Shown here in pieces: positions 1-5,245 of a stretch of DNA of 5,515 nucleotides (its first letter is position 1; each line of letters opens with the position of its first letter). This DNA is from an uncultured Collinsella sp. Its GTDB lineage: Bacteria; Actinomycetota; Coriobacteriia; Coriobacteriales; Coriobacteriaceae. The DNA is taken from the NCBI GenBank assembly GCA_900549215.1, contig URNJ01000118.1, forward strand, positions 1 to 5,515, in the 5' to 3' direction. The notes below the pieces were generated by a model that made no database searches, was not told where the DNA came from, and saw nothing but the letters and a program-made list of their open reading frames with translations. The translations under genes were made by a program, and so were the position numbers.

Positions 1-1254
1 CACGATCTTGCCGTTGCCGCCAAGGCAGCGTCGGCCTCGCTTGCCACGGCGAGCGATGAGCAGCGCCAGGAGGCCGTGCGCGCCATGGCCGCAGCACTGC
101 GCAACGGTGTCGACTCCATCGTCGCCGCTAACGAGCTCGATATGTCCGCCGCGCGCGATGCGGGTACCTCGGCCGGACTGCTCGATCGCCTGCTGCTGAC
201 GCCCGAGCGCGTCGAGGGCATGGCCGCCGGCCTGGAAAAGCTCGCCGAGCTGCCCGATCCCGAGGGCCGCGTGCTCGACCACCGCGTGCTTGCAAGCGGC
301 CTGACCCGTGTGAGTGTGCCGCTGGGCCTGGTCGCTATGGTCTACGAGGCGCGCCCCAACGTGACGGCCGACGCCGCAGGCATCTGCATCCGTACCGGCA
401 ACGCCTGCATTCTGCGCGGCGGCTCGCTGGCCTATCACTCGTGTGCCATGATCGCCGAGCTGCTGGCCGATGCGCTTGAGGCCGAGGGCTTCCCGCGCGA
501 GGCCGTGTCGATGATCGAGTCCACCGACCGCGAGGCCACTGGCGAGCTCATGAAGCTCCGCGGTATTGTCGACGTGCTCATTCCGCGCGGCGGTGCAGGC
601 CTGATCCAGCGCTGCGTGCGCGAGTCGCTTGTGCCGGTAATCGAGACGGGTACGGGCAACTGTCACATCTACGTGCATGAATCCGCCGACTTTGATAAAG
701 CGCTCAACATTATCGTTAATGCCAAGACCCAGCGCGTAGGCGTGTGCAATGCCGCCGAGTCGTTGCTGGTCGACCGTGCTGTGGCCGATGCGTTTTTGCC
801 CGCGGCCGTGGCCGTGCTGCATGACCACGGCGTGCTCATTCACGGCGACGAGGCAACCTGCGCCGTATGCGCCGATGCCGGGCTTGCCGAGGGTGATGAC
901 TACGTCGCCGCGACTGAGGAGGACTGGGGTCGCGAGTACCTGGCGCTCGAGATGAGCGTGAAGGTCGTGGCAAACGAGGACGAGGCCATCGTACACATCA
1001 ACCGCTACGGCACGATGCACTCCGAGGCCATCGTTGCCGAGGACACGGATGCTTGCGAGCGCTTCCTGGATGCGGTCGATGCCTCGGCCGTGTACGCCAA
1101 CGCCAGCACGCGTTTCACCGACGGCGGCGAGTTTGGCCTGGGCGCCGAGATCGGCATCTCGACCCAAAAGCTCCACGCCCGTGGCCCCTTCGCCGCCGAG
1201 GCCCTCACCACCTACAAATACAAGCTCCGCGGCACCGGCCAGGTCCGCCCCTAA
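1..1254 (+). CDS. proA: Gamma-glutamyl phosphate reductase (glutamate-5-semialdehyde dehydrogenase), 5' partial
   Basis: This enzyme makes the second step of proline synthesis from glutamate: NADPH-dependent reduction of gamma-glutamyl phosphate to glutamate-5-semialdehyde in the cytoplasm. The frame is open from base 1, and its first residues (HDLAVAAKAAS) match the region just after the start of known ProA proteins. I infer that only about 2-10 residues are missing, so the GTG at 76 is internal. The 417 visible residues fit the family length (about 415-420). Family landmarks include YEARPNVT (about residue 115), LIPRGGAGL, the thiol in RVGVCNAAES (Cys249 of the visible chain; aldehyde dehydrogenase-type catalytic Cys) and the C-terminal signature HINRYGTMHSEAI. 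It is followed by STRFTDGGEFGLGAEIGIST and QKLHARGPF. ProB is the usual upstream partner but lies outside the window. The gene ends 14 bases before a strong hairpin and converges with the next gene. Identification is secure. Confidence 0.97.
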   Translation, partial: HDLAVAAKAASASLATASDEQRQEAVRAMAAALRNGVDSIVAANELDMSAARDAGTSAGLLDRLLLTPERVEGMAAGLEKLAELPDPEGRVLDHRVLASGLTRVSVPLGLVAMVYEARPNVTADAAGICIRTGNACILRGGSLAYHSCAMIAELLADALEAEGFPREAVSMIESTDREATGELMKLRGIVDVLIPRGGAGLIQRCVRESLVPVIETGTGNCHIYVHESADFDKALNIIVNAKTQRVGVCNAAESLLVDRAVADAFLPAAVAVLHDHGVLIHGDEATCAVCADAGLAEGDDYVAATEEDWGREYLALEMSVKVVANEDEAIVHINRYGTMHSEAIVAEDTDACERFLDAVDASAVYANASTRFTDGGEFGLGAEIGISTQKLHARGPFAAEALTTYKYKLRGTGQVRP

Positions 1255-1268
1255 ACCCCTCGTAAACG

Positions 1269-1309
1269 AAGACCACCACAAAGGTACCTGTCCCCTTTGT
1301 GGTGGTTTT
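1269..1309. terminator. Hairpin repeat copy 1; likely bidirectional terminator between proA and the HD gene
   Basis: ACCACCACAAAGG (1272-1284) pairs perfectly with CCTTTGTGGTGGT (1294-1306). With one G-T pair and two A-T pairs the stem reaches 16 bp (1269-1284/1294-1309). The loop is TACCTGTCC. The right arm ends in TTTT, as an intrinsic terminator of proA would; on the minus strand the U-run is interrupted. It lies 14 bases after the proA stop and 15 bases from the HD-gene stop, so both convergent transcripts reach it. It matches the copy at 1979-2019 at 39 of 41 positions and is therefore also a dispersed repeat. Termination activity is inferred. Confidence 0.8.
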
Positions 1310-1324
1310 AGGTGGCGCGAGCGG

Positions 1325-1924
1325 TTAGGCCTGGAAGGTGTCGCGGTCGGGCGCGAAGGACTGCATGGCCGCGATGGTGCGGTCAAAGAGCTCGGGGAGC
1401 TCCCAGCCCAACATCTCGGCGCCCTGCGAAATCACGTCGCGCGAGCAGCCGGCGGCAAAGCGCTTGTCCTTGAACTTCTTCTTGAGCGACTTGGTCGTAA
1501 AGTCCATAACGCTCTTGCTCGGGCGCATGATGACTGCGGCGCCGATTAGGCCGGTGAGCTCATCACAGGCAAACAGGATCTTTTCCATCTGCAGCTCGGG
1601 CTTGGGCAGCGAGGTGTTAAAGTCGGACGTGTGCGTCTGGATGGCGCGAATGAGCTCGGGAGACGCACCTTCGCCCTCAAGAATCTCGGCAGCATAGATG
1701 GTGTGGTTCATGGGGTCGTCCTCATGCTCCTCCCAATCCAGGTCGTGCAGCAGACCGACGATGCCCCAAAACTCCTCGTTCTCGGGGTCGAACTCGCGCG
1801 CAAAGTAGCGCATGGTGCCCTCGACCGTCTCGCCATGGGTGATGTGGAACGGGTCCTTGTTGTGCTCGTTGAGCAGTTCGAACGCGCGGTCGCGGGTAAT
1901 TCCGGCGGTAAGCGGCTCTGCCAT
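1325..1924 (-). CDS. HD-superfamily predicted hydrolase (HDIG-type, COG2316-like)
   Basis: This 199-residue soluble protein carries the metal-binding pattern of HD phosphohydrolases. His30 lies in HITHGE, His60-Asp61 in the HD dyad of GLLHDLDWE, His74 in NHTIYAAE, His98 in IQTHTSD and Asp121 in FACDELTGLI. Proteins of this fold hydrolyse phosphate esters or nucleotides using a bound metal; the substrate here is unknown. Length and layout resemble the uncharacterised single-domain HD hydrolases of COG2316, which I recall but could not search. The C-terminal third is helical and basic (SLKKKFKDKRFAAG), with no signal peptide or membrane segment. The ATG start at 1924 is supported by AAGGAG (complement of 1931-1936) six bases upstream. 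Gene spacing suggests a monocistronic unit bracketed by two copies of the same hairpin repeat. Family call is strong; function is open. Confidence 0.88.
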   Translation of the reverse strand: MAEPLTAGITRDRAFELLNEHNKDPFHITHGETVEGTMRYFAREFDPENEEFWGIVGLLHDLDWEEHEDDPMNHTIYAAEILEGEGASPELIRAIQTHTSDFNTSLPKPELQMEKILFACDELTGLIGAAVIMRPSKSVMDFTTKSLKKKFKDKRFAAGCSRDVISQGAEMLGWELPELFDRTIAAMQSFAPDRDTFQA

Positions 1925-1978
1925 AGGAGACTCCTTGTGCTCGTGGGTATCGATAAGAATGAATACTACTAGAACAAG

Positions 1979-2019
1979 AAAACCACCACAAAGGTGCCTG
2001 TCCCCTTTGTGGTGGTTTT
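1979..2019. terminator. Hairpin repeat copy 2; likely terminator of the CarD-family gene
   Basis: AAAACCACCACAAAGG (1979-1994) pairs with CCTTTGTGGTGGTTTT (2004-2019), a perfect 16-bp stem around loop TGCCTGTCC. It starts 13 bases past the stop of the minus-strand CarD-like gene. The A-run on one arm and T-run on the other give a U-tract on either strand. It has the same orientation as the copy at 1269-1309 and differs from it at two positions, one in the stem and one in the loop. It sits only 54 bases upstream of the HD-gene start, so it would also insulate that gene from readthrough. Confidence 0.8.
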
Positions 2020-2032
2020 TGGCGCGGATGGG

Positions 2033-2518
2033 TTAGTTGAGGGCGGCTTGGGCTAGGCGGGCTTCGGCGTCCTCCTCGGTGACGCCCAAGGCCACAGCGA
2101 ACTCCTCGATGGAGCGGCGCTTGGCTTCCTTGAGTACGCGCATGTAGTAGGAGCTGGGCTTTTTATCAGCTTCCTCGGCCTGGCGAATGCGGTGCATCAT
2201 GGTTTTTGCCACGCGGACCGTCTCGGGCGCGCCCAGCTTGAGCTGCTGCTTAAAGTGCGTCTCCTCAAGTGAGCTGTTGCGCTCGGTAAAGGTGTCGCAC
2301 TCCAGCTCGTCATAGTGGCTCAGCAGGTGCTCGGCATCTTGCTGCGAGATGGCGGCGTGCAAACGGTCGGCCTGCGCCACGGGGTACATGAGGATCGTCT
2401 GCGCATGTCCCTGCTTGGTCTCGAGCAGCAGCATGGGCTGCGGTGTGTCGTCCCTAAAACCGACGACGGTGCAGACTCCCTGGCCCGGATGAATGACGTG
2501 TTGACCGATTGAGAACAT
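2033..2518 (-). CDS. CarD-family RNA polymerase-binding transcription regulator
   Basis: This 161-residue protein opens with FSIGQHVIHPGQGVCTVVGF, the hallmark of the CarD/TRCF RNA-polymerase-interaction domain (Tudor-like, about residues 1-55). In known CarD/CdnL proteins this domain contacts the RNAP beta subunit. The remainder (about 60-161) is predicted helical and basic (KTMMHRIRQ, RVLKEAKRRS), matching the C-terminal DNA-contacting domain. Length is close to mycobacterial CarD (162 residues). The family stabilises promoter open complexes, often at rRNA and growth-related promoters. There is no tryptophan anywhere, although CarD proteins typically carry one in an N-W-S/N motif that wedges DNA at the -10 edge; here the corresponding stretch appears to be RNSSLEE. 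The ATG at 2518 is supported by GGAGGT (complement of 2522-2527). It is transcribed divergently from argS. Family assignment is firm; which promoters it acts on is unknown. Confidence 0.9.
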   Translation of the reverse strand: MFSIGQHVIHPGQGVCTVVGFRDDTPQPMLLLETKQGHAQTILMYPVAQADRLHAAISQQDAEHLLSHYDELECDTFTERNSSLEETHFKQQLKLGAPETVRVAKTMMHRIRQAEEADKKPSSYYMRVLKEAKRRSIEEFAVALGVTEEDAEARLAQAALN

Positions 2519-2532
2519 GCTACCTCCAACTT

Positions 2533-2548
2533 ATACGAATTTACGTAT
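2533..2548. promoter_or_regulatory. Inverted repeat just upstream of the CarD-like gene (possible operator)
   Basis: ATACG (2533-2537) and CGTAT (2544-2548) form a 5-bp inverted repeat around a 6-base AT spacer. It starts 15 bases upstream of the CarD-like start codon and next to its ribosome binding site. It could be an operator or a small 5'-UTR hairpin limiting translation. No convincing -35/-10 pair was found for this gene. A short AT-rich match of this size could arise by chance. Confidence 0.3.
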
Positions 2549-2585
2549 GTCTAGAATAACACGATGACGTGCGCAAACCCTTACT

Positions 2586-2744
2586 TTATGCAGGAAAAGC
2601 ACACAACTCTGATAGGTAAGAGTATTCGATAACAGACGCAGCTCATTCACACCTTTATGCATTTTCAACGCCTGCATAATCTGCAGGCAGACTGGCATCT
2701 TTGAGTGACTCCATACAAGCTGTAGTCATTTTTGTGCATATGCA
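2586..2744. repeat. Cluster of TATGCA half-sites in the CarD-like/argS divergent region
   Basis: The hexamer TATGCA or its complement TGCATA occurs at 2587-2592, 2656-2661, 2673-2678, and twice overlapping in the palindrome TGCATATGCA at 2735-2744. Longer pairings link them: TTATGCAGG (2586-2594) with CCTGCATAA (2671-2679), and TTATGCA (2655-2661) with TGCATAA (2673-2679). The cluster lies between the two divergent genes and upstream of the candidate argS promoter, where regulator sites would be expected. The binding protein is unknown. Confidence 0.4.
2670..2688. other. Short perfect hairpin in the divergent intergenic region
   Basis: GCCTGCA (2670-2676) and TGCAGGC (2682-2688) give a 7-bp stem with a 5-base loop. 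No T-run follows on either strand, so it does not look like an intrinsic terminator. It is mutually exclusive with the TTATGCA/TGCATAA pairing that uses 2673-2679. No convincing gene or RNA family was seen in the rest of 2519-2860, and no T-box consensus was found ahead of argS. Confidence 0.35.
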
Positions 2745-2764
2745 ATATCTATTAGCTTTACCCT

Positions 2765-2793
2765 GCGACAGTGCCCGTCGCTTGTGATAGAGT
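2765..2793 (+). promoter_or_regulatory. Candidate sigma-70-type promoter for argS
   Basis: GCGACA (2765-2770; 4 of 6 to TTGACA) and TAGAGT (2788-2793; 4 of 6 to TATAAT) are separated by 17 bases, with a TG two bases upstream of the -10 region. Transcription would begin near 2800, giving a leader of about 60 bases. AGAGT (2789-2793) and ACTCT (2801-2805) form a small inverted repeat overlapping the -10 box. The call rests on consensus match and position only. Confidence 0.45.
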
Positions 2794-2849
2794 GCTACAA
2801 ACTCTGGCTTTTGCCCTACGAGTGACCAAGAGCTCGGGGGCTTTAACAC

Positions 2850-2856
2850 AAGGAGG
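2850..2856 (+). promoter_or_regulatory. Ribosome binding site that fixes the argS start
   Basis: AAGGAGG stands four bases before ATG 2861, a near-perfect anti-Shine-Dalgarno match. The frame is open upstream to a GTG at 2771, but that codon lies inside the candidate promoter and has no comparable site. Family N-termini align with the MPEKIEELV start, so 2861 is chosen. Confidence 0.85.
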
Positions 2857-2860
2857 ATCT

Positions 2861-4714
2861 ATGCCCGAGAAGATTGAAGAGCTGGTACGCGCTGCGCTTG
2901 CTGCGGCCCAGGAGGCCGGCGACCTTTCCGCATTTGAACTTGACGATTGCGCTATCGAGCGACCGGCTGACACTTCTCATGGCGAGTGGACCTCTACCAT
3001 GGCCCTGAAGTCCGCCAAGCTGGCCCACTGCGCCCCGCGCAAGATCGCCGAGGCCATCGTTGCCCATATGCCCGAGGACCCCGCGATCGAGAAGGTCGAG
3101 ATCGCAGGCCCCGGCTTCATCAACTTCTACCTCTCCGTTGCCGTCAAGAATGCCATCTTTGGCGAGGCTCGCGAGAAGGGTATGGACTTCGCTAAGTCCA
3201 ACGTCGGTGGCGGCCTGAAGACCCAGGTCGAGTTCGTTTCCGCCAACCCCGTCGCCCCCATGCACATCGGCCACGGCCGCTGGGCCGCGCTGGGCGACTC
3301 GCTCTGCCGCGTTATGGACCACGCCGGTTACGACATCCAGCGTGAGTTCTACATCAACGACCACGGCTCTCAGATGAACACCTTCGGCAACTCCATCAGC
3401 ACGCGCTATATGCAGCTTGCCGACATCATCGCCAAGCAGGGCGTGGATATCGACGAGGCTCACAAGCTGCTGATCGCCGACCGCGACGCCTTTGTTGCCG
3501 ACGAGAACGACGAGCACCCCGAGACCCATCCGTATCAGGACAACTTTGCCGAGACCCTGGGCAAGGACTCCTACGGCGGCGACTACATCATCGACGAGGC
3601 TGCCGAGTTCTGGCGCACCGACGGCGATAAGTGGGTCGACGCCGATCCTCGGGAGCGCATGGAGAGCTTCCGCGAGCGCGGCTACGTAAAGATGGTCGAC
3701 AACATGCGCGACCTCTGCCACGCCGTCAATTGCGATTTCGATCGTTGGTACTCCGAGCGTTCGCTGTACGTGAAGGACACCGAGGGTGAGACCGCCGGCA
3801 CCTCTGCCGTCGACCGCGCTTTTGAGAAGCTCGACAAGATGGGCTACCTCTACACCAAGGACGGCGCCCTGTGGTTCCGCTCCACCGACCTGGGCGATGA
3901 CAAGGACCGCGTCCTGATCAAGTCCGACGGCGAGTACACCTACTTCGCCTCCGACGTTGCCTATCACTGGGATAAGTTCCAGCGCGTCGACCACGTCATC
4001 GACATCTGGGGCGCCGACCACCACGGCTACATCGAGCGCGTCCGCTGCGTCTGCGACGCTCTGGGTTACCCTGGCAAGTTTGAGGTTCTGCTGGGCCAGC
4101 TCGTCAACCTGCTGCGCAACGGCAAGCCCGTCCGTATGTCCAAGCGCAAGGGCACCATGGTGACCCTGCAGGAGCTCGTCGACGAGGTTGGCTCCGACGC
4201 CGCTCGTTACACGCTCATCTCCAAGAGCTCCAACCAGATGGTTGACTTCGATATCGAGGCCGTCAAGAAGCGCGACAACTCCAACCCGGTGTACTACGTG
4301 CAGTACGCTCACGCCCGCGTGTGCTCCATCCTGCGCCGTGCCGCTGACGTTACGCCCGAGCAGGCTGACGAGATGGGCATGAAGGCCGTCGCCGCCAAGG
4401 CCATCGGTGAGAACGTCGATTACTCGCTGCTGACCGATCCGACCGAGCTCGCCCTTTCGCGTAAGCTCAACGAGCTCACCGACCTGATTGCCAGCTGCGC
4501 TCGCGACCGCGCCCCGTTCCGTCTGACGCACTTTGCCGAGGAGCTCGCCGGCGACTTCCACAGCTTCTACGCTGCCTGCCAGGTTCTGCCGAGTGAGGGC
4601 CGTCCCGTCGACCCCGAGCTTTCGCGCGCCCGTCTGGCCGCTTGCGATGCCGTCCGCGTGACGCTCGCCCTGGTGCTCACCCTCGTTGGCGTTTCCGCAC
4701 CCGAGCAGATGTAA
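2861..4714 (+). CDS. argS: Arginyl-tRNA synthetase
   Basis: This class I aminoacyl-tRNA synthetase activates arginine with ATP and charges tRNA-Arg in the cytoplasm. The protein has 617 residues with the chosen ATG. The N-terminal tRNA-recognition domain spans about residues 1-90 and ends in VEIAGPGFINFYL. The catalytic core contains EFVSANPVAPMHIGHGRWAA, where H135-I-G-H138 is the ATP-binding HIGH signature. Further core motifs are YINDHGSQMNTFGNS, FASDVAYHWDKF and DIWGADHHGYI. The KMSKS-equivalent loop is RMSKRKG (residues 425-431), followed by VTLQELVDEVGSDAARY. The C-terminal DALR-type anticodon-binding domain runs from about residue 490 and includes YVQYAHARVCSILRRA at its start. It is complete, with no missing catalytic motif. 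It is divergent from the CarD-like gene and is followed by its own terminator, so it is probably transcribed alone. Confidence 0.97.
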   Translation: MPEKIEELVRAALAAAQEAGDLSAFELDDCAIERPADTSHGEWTSTMALKSAKLAHCAPRKIAEAIVAHMPEDPAIEKVEIAGPGFINFYLSVAVKNAIFGEAREKGMDFAKSNVGGGLKTQVEFVSANPVAPMHIGHGRWAALGDSLCRVMDHAGYDIQREFYINDHGSQMNTFGNSISTRYMQLADIIAKQGVDIDEAHKLLIADRDAFVADENDEHPETHPYQDNFAETLGKDSYGGDYIIDEAAEFWRTDGDKWVDADPRERMESFRERGYVKMVDNMRDLCHAVNCDFDRWYSERSLYVKDTEGETAGTSAVDRAFEKLDKMGYLYTKDGALWFRSTDLGDDKDRVLIKSDGEYTYFASDVAYHWDKFQRVDHVIDIWGADHHGYIERVRCVCDALGYPGKFEVLLGQLVNLLRNGKPVRMSKRKGTMVTLQELVDEVGSDAARYTLISKSSNQMVDFDIEAVKKRDNSNPVYYVQYAHARVCSILRRAADVTPEQADEMGMKAVAAKAIGENVDYSLLTDPTELALSRKLNELTDLIASCARDRAPFRLTHFAEELAGDFHSFYAACQVLPSEGRPVDPELSRARLAACDAVRVTLALVLTLVGVSAPEQM

Positions 4715-4760
4715 TCTGTGAGTCATTTGACCGTGTAGGTTCGGTTTTGCTGAGCCCTAT

Positions 4761-4793
4761 AAGCCCGATCTCCATGCGGAGGTCGGGCTTTTT
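4761..4793 (+). terminator. Intrinsic terminator of argS
   Basis: AAGCCCGATCTCC (4761-4773) pairs with GGAGGTCGGGCTT (4778-4790) over 13 bp with a single T-G wobble, around the tetraloop ATGC, and runs into TTTTT (4789-4793). It begins 46 bases after the argS stop. This is a textbook Rho-independent terminator and marks what follows as a separate transcription unit. Confidence 0.93.
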
Positions 4794-4801
4794 GCATAAA
4801 C

Positions 4802-4889
4802 GCCGGCGTGTTGACGAATTTGGAACTGCTGGAAATACGAAACTATGCCGGTTTACTACGATGAATTGAGATATTCCAACCACGCCGGC
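4802..4889. repeat. Nine-base inverted repeat bracketing the left arm of the large element
   Basis: GCCGGCGTG (4802-4810) and CACGCCGGC (4881-4889) are perfect complements. Allowing one bulged C at 4880, pairing extends three bases further (TTG 4811-4813 with CAA 4877-4879). This pairing encloses the left arm (4840-4866) of the larger inverted repeat. It therefore either excludes the 27-bp stem or forms a pseudoknot-like arrangement with it. Confidence 0.6.
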
Positions 4890-4989
4890 TTTTCACTAAA
4901 AAGTGCAAGGCATCTACCTGCGGTTTTAGTTCAACAAGTTTCGGAGTGGTCGCGGTTGAGCGATTCATCGTAGTAAACCGCCATAGTTT
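4840..4989. repeat. 27-bp near-perfect inverted repeat; possible MITE-like element or structured RNA
   Basis: Bases 4840-4866 and 4963-4989 are reverse complements at 26 of 27 positions (a C-C mismatch at 4848/4981), with a 96-base spacer. Similarity continues weakly outside the core: ACTGC occurs on the outer side of each arm and an ACCACNCCG motif on the inner side. Two diverged copies of a roughly 60-base module in inverted orientation fit this best. The spacer folds further: ACTAAAA (4895-4901) with TTTTAGT (4924-4930), containing an inner GCA.GG/CCTGC stem, and TCAAC (4931-4935) with GTTGA (4955-4959). The right arm can instead form CCGCCA (4978-4983) with TGGCGG (4990-4995). No open frame of substance is inside. 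It may be a non-autonomous repeat element, a structured leader or non-coding RNA; I cannot tell which. Confidence 0.7.
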
Positions 4990-5024
4990 TGGCGGAGGCA
5001 GTCAGATTTATGGGTGTTAAACCA

Positions 5025-5072
5025 AAGAGTGTCCCTTTTGACTAGTCGTTTAAGAACGTCCCCAATGACTAA
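5025..5072. repeat. Diverged 21-base tandem direct repeat with a central palindrome
   Basis: Bases 5025-5045 and 5052-5072 match at 15 of 21 positions with a 27-base period. Shared blocks are AAGA, GTCCC and TGACTA. The palindrome GACTAGTC (5040-5047) joins them. It resembles the remnant of an intergenic repeat and lies directly upstream of the candidate promoter for the next gene, so it could also be a tandem operator. Function is unknown. Confidence 0.4.
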
Positions 5073-5073
5073 G

Positions 5074-5101
5074 TTGCAGGTGGCGGCGGTTGTGTTACAC
5101 T
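5074..5101 (+). promoter_or_regulatory. Candidate promoter for the gene starting at 5246
   Basis: TACACT (5096-5101; 4 of 6 to TATAAT) follows TTGCAG (5074-5079; only TTG shared with the -35 consensus) at a 16-base spacing. A start near 5108 would leave a leader of about 138 bases. The -10 is reasonable and the -35 weak, so confidence is modest. Confidence 0.4.
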
Positions 5102-5106
5102 AACGC

Positions 5107-5245
5107 TGCGTATATGACGCAAATATCTCGATACAGATCAATGATGTCCGTTGGTATTTGACGGAGCTAGACTGTTTAGCCGCCCTGAAGGTTTATGCAG
5201 GGAGCATGTGATCACAGGGCTTGAAAAGAAAGTTGAGCAAACACT
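5107..5245 (+). promoter_or_regulatory. Long 5' leader with alternative hairpins
   Basis: This non-coding stretch holds TGCGT (5107-5111)/ACGCA (5117-5121) near the predicted transcript start. It also holds two mutually exclusive stems: CCCTG (5183-5187) with CAGGG (5198-5202), or GCCCTG (5182-5187) with CAGGGC (5215-5220). The 10-bp palindrome TGTGATCACA (5207-5216) overlaps the second. Alternative stems in a long leader suggest post-transcriptional control, but no known riboswitch was recognised. Confidence 0.35.

Noticed and set aside
76..1254. GTG 76 as the start of proA
   Set aside because: The frame is open to base 1 and the residues encoded by 1-75 align with the N-terminus of ProA, so the gene simply enters from outside the window.
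2655..2849. A 64-codon minus-strand open frame in the carD-argS gap
   Set aside because: It has a GTG start without a ribosome binding site, overlaps the argS leader and promoter, and shows no recognisable sequence.
2771..2860. Upstream extension of argS to GTG 2771
   Set aside because: It would begin inside the candidate promoter and add 30 residues absent from the family, whereas AAGGAGG sits directly before ATG 2861.
2794..2860. T-box leader ahead of argS
   Set aside because: There is no AGGGUGGNACCGCG-type T-box sequence, no specifier stem and no terminator; the leader is only about 60 bases.
2843..4726. A 627-codon open frame on the minus strand running opposite the whole of argS
   Set aside because: It is a codon-bias shadow: strong G/C third positions in argS remove stops from the opposite strand. 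Its product is a Val/Ala/Leu/Gly/Asp-rich string without domain motifs, and argS is unmistakable on the plus strand.
4642..4883. Short open frames on both strands spanning the argS end and terminator
   Set aside because: They cross the argS stop and the intrinsic terminator, have no ribosome binding site and resemble no protein.
4840..4989. CRISPR array or tRNA in the argS downstream gap
   Set aside because: There are only two arms and they are inverted, with no regularly spaced direct repeats; no cloverleaf or TTC-anticipated T-arm pattern was seen.
5207..5216. TGTGATCACA as a CRP-type binding site
   Set aside because: CRP sites need about six bases between TGTGA and TCACA; here the halves abut, and the position downstream of the candidate promoter does not fit activation.
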